NCBI GenBank assembly: GCA_900549195.1
Contig: URNK01000039.1
Location: forward strand, 1-11,978
Source: an uncultured Collinsella sp.
GTDB lineage: Bacteria > Actinomycetota > Coriobacteriia > Coriobacteriales > Coriobacteriaceae
Length of the DNA stretch: 11,978 nt
Direction: 5' to 3'
The notes under the pieces are model-generated. The model did no database searches. It was not told the origin of the DNA and saw only the letters and a list, made by a program, of their open reading frames with translations. Positions 5,187 through 11,978 of the stretch are shown piece after piece. The translations under genes and the position numbers were made by a program. The stretch's first letter is position 1; every line of letters begins with the position of its first letter.

Positions 5187-7655
5187 ATGCGACATGCGCA
5201 TATCCATGTAACGGGCATTGTGCAGGGCGTTGGCATGCGACCGTTTGTGTATCGCGAGGCCATGGCACATGGCATTTGTGGATGGGTGCTCAATGCGGGC
5301 GACGGCGTGCATATCGAGGCGCACGCTCCGGCCGATGCACTCGATGCTTTTGTTGCCGCGCTTTCTGAGCATGCGCCTGCGGCAGCCCGCGTAGAGCATG
5401 TCGAGGTTGTGGACTTGGCAGCCAACGGTTGGGATGCCGCCAACGAACAGGGCTTTCGCATCGTAGCATCGCAGGACCAGACCGCGCACACGACGCTTGT
5501 CTCGCCCGATATCGCCACCTGCAACGATTGCTTGCGCGAATTGTTCGATCCCGCCGACCGACGCTATCACTACCCCTTTATCAACTGCACTAACTGCGGG
5601 CCACGCTTTACCATCATCCGATCGTTGCCTTATGACCGAGCGGCCACGTCGATGGATTGTTTTCCCATGTGTCCCAGGTGTGCCGCGGAGTATGCCGACC
5701 CACTCGACCGGCGTTTTCACGCGCAACCCGATGCCTGCTTTGATTGCGGGCCGCATATTACGTGGCGCGAGGCTGTAAACGGCGATGCGTGCGGGAATTC
5801 GTCCGCGACACCGGCCGTCGGCACCACACGCGAGGCCAGCGACACCATCATCGAGCGCTGCGTTGAGCTGCTGGCCAGCGGTGGCATCGTCGCCATCAAG
5901 GGCCTGGGCGGATTCCATCTATCCTGTGACGCTGCCAACGAGCAGGCGGTGGCCGAGCTGCGCCGTCGCAAGCGTCGCAGCAATAAGCCGCTTGCCGTCA
6001 TGGTGCGCAGTCTTGCTGATACCGAGCGCCTGTGTCATATCGACGATGCTGAACGCGATCTGCTCGCCGGCAGCATCCGCCCCATTGTGCTGCTGCGCCG
6101 ACGTGCTGCTTGCGAGAGCGGCGGCTCCCCCGACGCCCTCGCGCTCGCGCCGTCCGTCGCGCGCGACCTTCCTGAGCTCGGCGTCATGCTCCCCTATACG
6201 CCGCTTCAACATCTGTTGCTTGCCGCGGCAGAAGCCTGCGGTATGCACGCGCTCGTCATGACCAGCGGAAACCTAAGCGAAGAACCCATCGAGACCGACG
6301 ACGACCTTGCCTGGGAACACCTCGTTGCCGCCGGCATCGCCGACGCGTTGCTCGGCAACGATCGCGCGATTCTCTCGCGCTACGACGACTCTGTAGTGCG
6401 CGTGGTTGACGGCGCCGTTATGCCCGTACGCCGCGCTCGCGGATATGCACCCCAGCCGCTGCCGTTGCCGGCGCTCGACGGCGCTCCGTCCTGCGTGCTC
6501 GCCTGCGGGCCACAACAAAAGGCCACGATTGCGCTCACGCGTGAAGGGACGAACGGCGAGGCGACCTGTTTTGTGTCGCAGCATATCGGCGATGTTGAAA
6601 ACGGCGGGACCTTCGATGCCTGGAACGCCGCGCGCACGCGCTTGGAAGATCTCTTTGACTTGGCGCCCGCCGCCTTGGCCCGCGATGTGCACCCCAGCTA
6701 TCTATCGGGCCAGTGGGCGCGCGAGCAGGCGCGAAAATGCAATCTGCCGCTCGTCGAGGTGCAGCACCATCATGCGCATATCGCGAGCGTAATGGCCGAG
6801 GCCATCGCCGCGGGCCAGCTTACAACCGACGCGCGCGTCCTTGGCATCGCCTTTGACGGCACCGGCGCCGGCACCGATGGGACCATTTGGGGCGGCGAGT
6901 TTCTTGTTGCCAGCCTTGGCGGCTTTGAGCGCGCCGCGCATTTGCGCACCTGGGCGCTCCCCGGCGGGGCGGCCTCCGTGCGCGACGCCCGCCGCAACGC
7001 CTTTGCCCTGCTCAGTGAGCTCGGCCTGCTCGAGCACCCAGGCGCCGCTCGGCTTTTGGACAGCCTCGACGAGCAAACGCGCAGCGTGACAGCCACCATG
7101 ATCGAGCGCGGCATCAACAGCCCGCGTACCAGCAGCATGGGGCGTCTCTTTGATGCCGCGGCAGCAATTCTGGGCATCTGCGACAAGGCAACCTACGAGG
7201 GCGAACCCGCCATCGAGCTTGAGGCTGCCGCCTGGCGCGCGCTCGACAACGAAATCGCCCATTTTCCCGACGACAACGCCGGCTATTTCGCATCTGGCCC
7301 ATCGTGGCTGGACGGCCCCTATGTTCTGGACCAGAAAGCACTCTTTGAGGCACTTTTGGGAGGAATTGAAGCCGGAGCGCCCGCTAACAGGCTCGCACTC
7401 GACTTCCATGTCGCCGTCGCGCGCTCCTCGGCGCGCATCGCCAGCGATATCTGCGCGCACGAGGATATCGACACCGTCGCGCTCTCGGGCGGCGTGTTCA
7501 TGAACCGACTTCTGCTTCAGCTCCTCGCCCGCGAGCTCAAAAGCGCAGGCCTTACTGTCCTTGTCCCCCACACCGTACCCGTCAATGACGGCTGCATCGC
7601 CTACGGTCAGGCGGCGGTCGCAAGCGCTCGTCTTGCGCAGATTGCATCACAGTAG
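5187..7655 (+). CDS. hypF: Carbamoyltransferase HypF, [NiFe]-hydrogenase maturation
   Basis: HypF uses ATP and carbamoyl phosphate to form carbamoyl-adenylate and transfers the carbamoyl group to HypE's C-terminal cysteine, the source of the cyanide ligands on the hydrogenase iron. The 822 residues show the full domain order. An acylphosphatase domain (1-92) has VQGVGMRPFVYR with R18 and N36. Two zinc fingers follow, each C-x2-C-x18-C-x2-C (C112/115/134/137 and C162/165/184/187). A YrdC-like domain (from about 215) has KGLGGFHL and KRRSNKPLAVM. A Kae1-like carbamoyltransferase domain has QHHHAH at 526-531 and D557 in AFDGTG. It is slightly longer than the usual 750-780 residues, partly from a linker at about 191-216. 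AAGGAGGG precedes the ATG, 29 nt after nikR, so the two are probably co-transcribed. Confidence 0.97.
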   Translation: MRHAHIHVTGIVQGVGMRPFVYREAMAHGICGWVLNAGDGVHIEAHAPADALDAFVAALSEHAPAAARVEHVEVVDLAANGWDAANEQGFRIVASQDQTAHTTLVSPDIATCNDCLRELFDPADRRYHYPFINCTNCGPRFTIIRSLPYDRAATSMDCFPMCPRCAAEYADPLDRRFHAQPDACFDCGPHITWREAVNGDACGNSSATPAVGTTREASDTIIERCVELLASGGIVAIKGLGGFHLSCDAANEQAVAELRRRKRRSNKPLAVMVRSLADTERLCHIDDAERDLLAGSIRPIVLLRRRAACESGGSPDALALAPSVARDLPELGVMLPYTPLQHLLLAAAEACGMHALVMTSGNLSEEPIETDDDLAWEHLVAAGIADALLGNDRAILSRYDDSVVRVVDGAVMPVRRARGYAPQPLPLPALDGAPSCVLACGPQQKATIALTREGTNGEATCFVSQHIGDVENGGTFDAWNAARTRLEDLFDLAPAALARDVHPSYLSGQWAREQARKCNLPLVEVQHHHAHIASVMAEAIAAGQLTTDARVLGIAFDGTGAGTDGTIWGGEFLVASLGGFERAAHLRTWALPGGAASVRDARRNAFALLSELGLLEHPGAARLLDSLDEQTRSVTATMIERGINSPRTSSMGRLFDAAAAILGICDKATYEGEPAIELEAAAWRALDNEIAHFPDDNAGYFASGPSWLDGPYVLDQKALFEALLGGIEAGAPANRLALDFHVAVARSSARIASDICAHEDIDTVALSGGVFMNRLLLQLLARELKSAGLTVLVPHTVPVNDGCIAYGQAAVASARLAQIASQ

Positions 7656-7720
7656 CTCGCCCTCGCACGCCGCGCCCAGCCGTCTCACAGGCGTAACGCG
7701 TTTGCCCGCGAACCCCGCGA

Positions 7721-7752
7721 GCGCTACCATCAACTGATGGATTATTGAGCGC
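7721..7752. repeat. Nested inverted repeat between hypF and hypC
   Basis: CCATCA (7727-7732) and TGATGG (7735-7740) form a perfect dyad with a 2-bp centre. It is flanked by GCGCT (7721-7725) and AGCGC (7748-7752), also complementary. It sits in the 131-bp gap before hypC, the largest gap in the cluster. With no T-run it is not a typical terminator. It could be an operator for a separate hypC promoter or an RNA processing stem. Confidence 0.35.
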
Positions 7753-7786
7753 CCGTCCAGCGCAAAGCGTATAAAAGGGGAACAAT

Positions 7787-8047
7787 ATGTGCCTTGCCGT
7801 TCCCGGTAAAGTAGTCAAACGCGACGACGACCTCAAGGCCACCGTCGACATGATGGGCATCGAGCGCCCCGTGTCGCTGCGACTCGTGCCGACGGCGCAG
7901 GTTGGCGACTATATTCTCGTACACGCCGGCTTTGGCATCCAAATTGTCGACGAGCAGGAAGCACAGGAAACGCTCGAGCTTGTTAATGCCATGTCCGAGC
8001 TGGTCGAAGAAGACCAGCTTGCCACCAACCCGGCCGAGGCATACTAG
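7787..8047 (+). CDS. hypC: HypC hydrogenase maturation chaperone
   Basis: HypC is a small chaperone that binds HypD to hold the iron during assembly of the Fe(CN)2CO group, then delivers it to the hydrogenase large subunit. This 86-residue protein starts MCLAVPGKV, the family signature. C2, exposed after removal of Met1, is the essential metal-binding cysteine. VGDYILVHAGFGIQIVD (about 44-60) is the conserved OB-fold part. The Glu-rich tail is typical. AAAAGGGG precedes the ATG. The stop shares a base with the hypD GTG (TAGTG), matching the physical HypC-HypD complex. A TATAAA at 7770 overlaps the ribosome-site region and is unlikely to be a promoter. Confidence 0.97.
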   Translation: MCLAVPGKVVKRDDDLKATVDMMGIERPVSLRLVPTAQVGDYILVHAGFGIQIVDEQEAQETLELVNAMSELVEEDQLATNPAEAY

Positions 8048-9159
8048 TGGCGGCCGAGCAGCCGGCGCGCTCCGGTATCGACTTCTCGGCATTCCGCGAT
8101 CCCAAGCTGGCTCGCGAGCTCATCGAGCGCATTCATGAGCTTGTCGGCGACCGCACCATCAACCTTATGGAAGTCTGCGGCACGCATACCGTGAGCATCG
8201 GGCGCTATGGCTTTCGCTCCATTATGCCGGCCGGGCTCAAGCTGCTGAGCGGCCCGGGCTGCCCCGTCTGCGTCACCGCCAACCGCGACATCGACCACGC
8301 AATCGCGCTCGCCAACATAGACGGCGCCATCATCACCACCTTTGGCGACATGATGCGCGTGCCCGGATCATCCACCTCGCTCGCTGCGCAAAAGGCGGCA
8401 GGACGCGACATCCGCATCGTCTATTCCCCGCTCGACGCGCTCGACATTGCCGAGCAAAACCCCGATCGCCCGGTCATTTTTATGGGCGTGGGCTTTGAGA
8501 CTACGACGCCCACCATCGCCGCCGCCATCTTGGAGGCCGAGGCGCGCGGGCTTTTGAACTTCTCGGTCTATTGCGCCCACAAGACCACGCCGCCGGCGTT
8601 GCGCGCCATCGCCAACGACCCCGAGACCGCCATCGACGGCTTTATCCTGCCGGGACACGTCGCCACCATCACGGGCTTGGCGCCCTTTAGCTTTTTGGTC
8701 GACGAATTCAATACCCCGGGCGTGGTCACGGGATTTGAACCGGTCGATATCCTGCAGGGCATCTGCATGCTGGTCCAGATGGTTGTCGAGGACAGGCCGG
8801 CGATTGACAACGCCTACCGCCGTGGCGTCAACGCAGACGGCAACCCCGTGGCGCGCCAGCTGGTCGAGCAGGTGTTTGAGCCATGCGACACCACGTGGCG
8901 CGGGCTGGGGCCGATTGCCAACTCGGGCCTTTCCATCCGCCCCGAGTTCTCGCGCTTTGATGCCCGCGTTCGCTTTGACGTGCCCGTTGAGCCGACGGTT
9001 GAGCCGCGCGGATGCCGCTGCGGCGACGTGCTGCGCGGAGCCATTACGCCGAGCAGCTGCCCGCTCTTTGGCCGCACCTGCACGCCCGAGCACCCCGTCG
9101 GCCCGTGCATGGTGAGTTCCGAAGGCAGCTGCGCGGCGTACTACCGTTACCGAGTCTAG
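8047..9159 (+). CDS. hypD: HypD, iron-sulfur scaffold of [NiFe]-hydrogenase maturation
   Basis: HypD carries a [4Fe-4S] cluster and redox cysteines and is where, with HypC, the Fe(CN)2CO unit is assembled from cyanide donated by HypE. This 370-residue protein is normal length. It has CGTH (C44-H47), GPGCPVC (C72 and C75, the thiol pair), GFETTTP (149-155) and LPGHV (201-205). The C-terminal cysteines C323, C325, C338, C345, C354 and C362 include the cluster ligands. The start is a GTG overlapping the hypC stop by one base, giving MAAEQPARSG. The first ten residues or so are variable in the family. No key residue is missing, so the protein should be functional. Confidence 0.97.
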   Translation: MAAEQPARSGIDFSAFRDPKLARELIERIHELVGDRTINLMEVCGTHTVSIGRYGFRSIMPAGLKLLSGPGCPVCVTANRDIDHAIALANIDGAIITTFGDMMRVPGSSTSLAAQKAAGRDIRIVYSPLDALDIAEQNPDRPVIFMGVGFETTTPTIAAAILEAEARGLLNFSVYCAHKTTPPALRAIANDPETAIDGFILPGHVATITGLAPFSFLVDEFNTPGVVTGFEPVDILQGICMLVQMVVEDRPAIDNAYRRGVNADGNPVARQLVEQVFEPCDTTWRGLGPIANSGLSIRPEFSRFDARVRFDVPVEPTVEPRGCRCGDVLRGAITPSSCPLFGRTCTPEHPVGPCMVSSEGSCAAYYRYRV

Positions 9160-9207
9160 CCCGAACGCCCCCGCGCACTGACACCTCCCACGATTGGAGT
9201 TTTGGAT

Positions 9208-10242
9208 ATGTCCCATAGCATCACCGATAGCACCGTCCTGTTGGGCCACGGCTCCGGCGGACAGATGATGAAGCGCATCATCGATGAGGTCTTTTTAGAT
9301 GCCTTTGGTTCGCCCGAGCTGCTCGAAGGCAACGATGCCGGCGTCGCCGCGCTGCCCGCGAGCGGGCGCATCGCCATGTCGACCGACAGCTTTGTAGTCT
9401 CGCCGCAGCTCTTCCCCGGTGGCAACATCGGCCGCCTCGCCGTGTGCGGAACCGTTAACGATGTCGCGACCTCGGGCGCCAACGTGCGCTACCTGTCGTG
9501 CGGCTTTATCCTTGAAGAGGGCTATCCCATGGATAGGCTCCGCCAGATTGTGCAGACGATGGCCGAGACGGCGCACGAGGCGGGCGTGTCCATAATCACG
9601 GGCGACACCAAGGTGGTCGAGCGCGGCGGGGCCGACGGCGTCTATATCAATACCGCCGGCGTGGGCGAGGTACCCGCGGGCGTGGCGCTCAGCGGCGCAG
9701 ACTGCCAGCCCGGCGATGTCATCCTGGTCTCGGGTACACTGGGCGACCACGGTATCGCCATCATGAGCCAACGCGAGGGCCTGGCGTTTTCGAGCACCAT
9801 CGAAAGCGATGCCGCGCCGCTCAACCACCTGATTGCCGACGTTTTGGCCGCAGCGCCCGGCACGCGTTGCTTTCGCGACCCCACGCGCGGTGGCCTGGCC
9901 TCGACGCTCAACGAGTTTGCCCAGGCCAGCGGTGTTGCCATGGAGGTCGACGAAGATGCCGTGCCCGTGCGTCCCGACGTGCAGGCCGCCTGCGAAATGC
10001 TCGGCTACGATGTACTGCAGGTGGCAAACGAGGGCAAGATGGTTGCCGTCGTGCCTGCCGAGCAAGCCGATGCCGCGCTGGCCGCCATGCGCGCCGCCCG
10101 CTACGGCGAGAATGCCGCCGTCATCGGTCGCGTGCTGCCACTTGCCGAGGGCACCCGCCCCGCCGTGCGCGTACGTACCGGCTGGGGCTCGACCCGCATC
10201 CTCGACATGCTCGTAGGAGAGCAGCTGCCGAGAATTTGCTAA
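9208..10242 (+). CDS. hypE: HypE, carbamoyl dehydratase of [NiFe]-hydrogenase maturation
   Basis: HypE takes the carbamoyl group from HypF on its C-terminal cysteine, dehydrates it with ATP to a thiocyanate, and hands cyanide to the HypC-HypD complex. The 344 residues have the PurM/AIRS ATP-binding fold: GHGSGG at 14-19 (approximately), GNDAG at 41-45, D60 in MSTDSFV, and GTVNDVA at 81-87. The protein ends exactly in PRIC (341-344), the diagnostic carbamoylated C-terminus, so the end is intact. An in-frame TTG at 9202 is only 2 nt from GGAG (9196-9199), so the ATG at 9208, with an 8-nt gap, is preferred. It follows hypD by 48 nt and completes the hypF-C-D-E set. Confidence 0.97.
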   Translation: MSHSITDSTVLLGHGSGGQMMKRIIDEVFLDAFGSPELLEGNDAGVAALPASGRIAMSTDSFVVSPQLFPGGNIGRLAVCGTVNDVATSGANVRYLSCGFILEEGYPMDRLRQIVQTMAETAHEAGVSIITGDTKVVERGGADGVYINTAGVGEVPAGVALSGADCQPGDVILVSGTLGDHGIAIMSQREGLAFSSTIESDAAPLNHLIADVLAAAPGTRCFRDPTRGGLASTLNEFAQASGVAMEVDEDAVPVRPDVQAACEMLGYDVLQVANEGKMVAVVPAEQADAALAAMRAARYGENAAVIGRVLPLAEGTRPAVRVRTGWGSTRILDMLVGEQLPRIC

Positions 10243-10347
10243 CGACAAAGGCTCAGGGCTATTAAAGATATTCAGATTCCAAACATGCCCGGCACGCATG
10301 CCCAGTATCATGGGGTGCGTTTTACAACTCAAGCGGCAGGAGCACCC

Positions 10348-11016
10348 ATGGCAGCAGCTTTTTCCCATGTGATCTTTGACCTGGACGGCACCATTCTCAA
10401 CACGCTCGAGGACCTGGCGGCCGCCGGCAACCATACCTGTGAGGCGCACGGCTGGCCCACGTTTGCCGTTGACGAGTACCGCTACAAGGTGGGAAACGGC
10501 ATGCTCAAGCTGGTTGAGCGCTTTATGCCCGCCGAGTACGCAGGCGACGGCCGCATGTTTGAGCAGACGCTTGCCGAGTTTAGGGCTTACTACGGCGAGC
10601 ACAAGGAGGACCACACCGCCCCCTATGCCGGCACGATTGAGATGCTCGACCGCCTGCGCGCCGCGGGTGTGCAGCTTGCCGTGCTCACCAACAAGGACCA
10701 CGTCTCGGCGGCTCCGCTTATCGAGAAGTATTTTGGTTCCGAACGCTTTGCGCTGGTGCAGGGCCGCGTCGATGCGTTTCCCCCCAAGCCCGAGGCGCCT
10801 GTTACGCTACATGTGATGGAGGAGCTGGGCGCCAATCCGGCAACCACGCTCTATGTGGGCGATTCCAATGTCGATATCCTGACCGGCCACAACGCCGGCC
10901 TTAAGAGCGCAGGCGTCAGCTGGGGCTTCCGCGGCCGCGCAGAGCTGGAAGCCGCCGGCGCCGACTACGTGGTGGACAGCCAGGCAGAGCTCACGGCGCT
11001 GGTACTGGGCGAGTAG
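10348..11016 (+). CDS. HAD-family hydrolase, phosphoglycolate phosphatase-like
   Basis: This cytosolic phosphatase of the haloacid dehalogenase superfamily has 222 residues, the usual length for Gph/PGP-type enzymes. Motif I is DLDGT (D11 nucleophile, D13 acid/base), motif II is T114 in AVLTNKD, motif III is K147 in FPPKPEA, and motif IV is GDSNVD (D172, D176). Residues about 16-90 are the helical cap. The substrate could be 2-phosphoglycolate, pyrophosphate or another small phosphate ester; motifs alone do not decide, so no symbol is given. An upstream ATG at 10285 lacks a ribosome site, while AGGAG (10338-10342) sits 5 nt before the ATG at 10348, which begins MAAAFSHVIFDLDGT as expected. 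It lies 105 bp after hypE and is probably a separate transcription unit. Confidence 0.92.
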   Translation: MAAAFSHVIFDLDGTILNTLEDLAAAGNHTCEAHGWPTFAVDEYRYKVGNGMLKLVERFMPAEYAGDGRMFEQTLAEFRAYYGEHKEDHTAPYAGTIEMLDRLRAAGVQLAVLTNKDHVSAAPLIEKYFGSERFALVQGRVDAFPPKPEAPVTLHVMEELGANPATTLYVGDSNVDILTGHNAGLKSAGVSWGFRGRAELEAAGADYVVDSQAELTALVLGE

Positions 11017-11032
11017 CAAGCGGCGTCGAGCA

Positions 11033-11060
11033 GTTGCGGCGTTTGGTAAAACGCCGCAAC
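11033..11060. terminator. Perfect hairpin between convergent genes
   Basis: GTTGCGGCGTTT (11033-11044) and AAACGCCGCAAC (11049-11060) are perfect 12-bp complements around a GGTA loop. It lies between the phosphatase stop (11016) and the stop of the opposing lipoprotein gene (11064). There is no T-run after either arm except the internal TTT, so it is an atypical bidirectional terminator or a stem protecting both 3' ends. Confidence 0.55.
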
Positions 11061-11063
11061 GAA

Positions 11064-11621
11064 CTAGCTCATCATCGCATTCATCATCTCGGTGGTTGCG
11101 GAATCGTCGGCAGACCACTCGTTATCCTCGTTGGCGGAATACTTAAAGGTGACCTTGGTGTCCTTGGTCTTAGCGGCCTTGGTCACATCGACCATCACCT
11201 GGCCGGCCATCTTGTACAGGTCGTCCTCGGAAGGCGTCGTATCGAGTGCGGCGACCTTCTCCTGATACTGGGTGGCGAAATCTTCGACGATCTTATTCAT
11301 GGACTTGCAGGTGATGGTGACCTCGGCGGTCGCGGTGCCCTTGTCCTCATCGACCGTCACATCGCCGATCTTGTAATCAAAACCCTCGAGCCAGCTCTTG
11401 GCGTACTCCTTGGGATCGATGCCCAGCTGCTCAAACTCGTCGCCCGAAGCCTCTTCCAGACCGGCAAGGAAGTCATCGCCGCCGTTCTTGATCTCGTCAA
11501 ACTGGCTCGTAAGGTCGTTGGTGATGAGCCCCTCCACCGAAGGCCCTCCACAGCCGGAAAGCAAAACCACGCACGCGACCAGGGCAGCCATCAGGGGCGC
11601 AAGCAGCAGCTTCTTTTTCAT
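11064..11621 (-). CDS. Secreted lipoprotein of unknown function
   Basis: This 185-residue protein has a lipoprotein signal peptide: MKKK, a hydrophobic core to residue 21, and the lipobox LLSGC with the lipidated cysteine at C24. It would be anchored to the outer face of the membrane. The mature part is acidic and soluble, with helical stretches (about 30-75) followed by β-strand-like segments around KIGDVTVDEDKGTATAEVTI. That pattern recurs in Gram-positive lipoproteins of DUF domains such as DUF5105; this is an uncertain resemblance. It is not an obvious substrate-binding protein. GGAGG (11632-11628) lies 6 nt before the ATG at 11621. The longer reading from 11666 is rejected because it would bury the signal peptide. 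No hydrogenase or nickel link is visible. Confidence 0.88.
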   Translation of the reverse strand: MKKKLLLAPLMAALVACVVLLSGCGGPSVEGLITNDLTSQFDEIKNGGDDFLAGLEEASGDEFEQLGIDPKEYAKSWLEGFDYKIGDVTVDEDKGTATAEVTITCKSMNKIVEDFATQYQEKVAALDTTPSEDDLYKMAGQVMVDVTKAAKTKDTKVTFKYSANEDNEWSADDSATTEMMNAMMS

Positions 11622-11641
11622 GACATTCCTCCAAACAAGCG

Positions 11642-11664
11642 GCGCTGCGTTCCCCGCGCAGCGC
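11642..11664 (-). repeat. Hairpin in the leader of the lipoprotein gene
   Basis: GCGCTGCG (11642-11649) and CGCAGCGC (11657-11664) form a perfect 8-bp stem with a 7-nt loop, about 10 nt upstream of the lipoprotein's ribosome site. If transcribed, it would be a stable 5' leader stem. I see no riboswitch-like structure around it, and the role is unknown. Confidence 0.4.
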
Positions 11665-11797
11665 ACGTCGTGACAGTAAGTTCATATTAGCGGCTCCGTC
11701 CAAACCCCTACGTCGCAAAAGCGCGAACGGCTCAATTTGACGAACAAATGGCCCGTGAAGCAAGCCCCTGCAATAAAACGCACCTGCTTAGCCCATT

Positions 11798-11830
11798 AAA
11801 AAAGGGTGGCCGGACAACCCGACCACCCTT
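11798..11830 (-). terminator. Rho-independent terminator of the gene at the right edge
   Basis: On the minus strand a 12-bp stem (11830-11819 with 11813-11802, one G-U pair) encloses a 5-nt loop and continues into a run of six T (11803-11798). It lies 24 nt downstream of the stop codon at 11854 and ends that leftward gene. The opposite side lacks a T-run, so it acts on the minus strand only. Confidence 0.9.
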
Positions 11831-11853
11831 GTGCATCTTCTGGATGCCGCAGA

Positions 11854-11978
11854 CTACTTGCGGACGACCTTAACGATGGCGTCACCGGCGGCAACGGCAG
11901 ACTCGGCCTCGACGGTAAGCTCGACGTCGGCGAACTCGGCGGTGTTGGACACGGCCACGACGACGCAGTCCTTGTAAC
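11854..11978 (-). CDS. C-terminal fragment of an unidentified protein (partial)
   Basis: Only the last 40 complete codons are in the window, ending VVRK and TAG (11856-11854). The fragment, beginning YKDCVVVAVSNT, alternates hydrophobic and polar residues (CVVVAVS, ADVELTVEAE, AIVKVVRK), as in an all-β domain of the kind found at the C-terminus of many glycoside hydrolases. That is only one possibility. Reading frame, codon style and the terminator 24 nt downstream support a real gene end. The protein family cannot be named from this piece. Confidence 0.75.
   Translation of the reverse strand, partial: YKDCVVVAVSNTAEFADVELTVEAESAVAAGDAIVKVVRK

Noticed and set aside
6702..7571. 289-codon minus-strand frame opposite hypF
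   Set aside because: It is antisense to the conserved Kae1-like domain of hypF and has no family features.
7770..7775. TATAAA as a -10 promoter box for hypC
   Set aside because: It adjoins the AGGGG ribosome site and would leave only about 5 nt of leader, losing that site.
9295..10701. 468-codon minus-strand frame opposite hypE and the phosphatase
   Set aside because: It spans two unrelated, well-conserved plus-strand genes and their intergenic gap, and shows no recognisable domain; it is a shadow of high GC at third positions.
1..11978. CRISPR arrays, tRNA/rRNA genes, insertion sequences
   Set aside because: No regularly spaced repeats, tRNA cloverleaf, rRNA segments or transposase motifs were seen on either strand.

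Overview
The window is a GC-rich, densely packed bacterial fragment. Gene content and protein style suggest a gut actinobacterium of the class Coriobacteriia, probably Collinsella or a close relative. That assignment comes from recognising protein families and codon style, not from a marker gene. The first 32 bases are not genomic: they are a Nextera (Tn5) read-2 sequencing adapter left on the contig end, and they cut nadA in frame.

Layout, left to right. (1) nadA (quinolinate synthase, minus strand, 3' end missing) has a promoter overlapped by a perfect 19+19 bp inverted repeat that looks like an operator. (2) A plus-strand two-component pair follows: a LytTR response regulator overlapping by one base a membrane GHKL histidine kinase of the AgrC/LytS style. 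(3) A minus-strand 191-residue protein looks like a degenerate family-4 uracil-DNA glycosylase. It is divergent from trxA (thioredoxin), which ends at a strong terminator. (4) The core of the window, 4395-10242, is a nickel and [NiFe]-hydrogenase maturation cluster: a His-rich 82-residue helical protein of unknown family, a nickel-responsive NikR regulator with an unusual His/Cys-rich N-terminal extension, then hypF, hypC, hypD and hypE. (5) A phosphoglycolate-phosphatase-like HAD hydrolase follows. (6) It converges on a minus-strand lipoprotein of unknown function. (7) The window ends with a 40-residue C-terminal stub of another minus-strand gene and its terminator.

How the genes work together. 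HypF makes the carbamoyl/cyano group from carbamoyl phosphate and passes it to the C-terminal Cys of HypE. HypC and HypD hold the iron and receive the cyanide, building the Fe(CN)2CO part of the [NiFe] site. Nickel insertion needs HypA and HypB, which are not in this window, and no hydrogenase structural genes are present. NikR, and possibly the His-rich small protein, would tie the cluster to nickel supply. The most notable candidate for something undescribed is this small protein plus the extended NikR, encoded one base apart at the head of the cluster.
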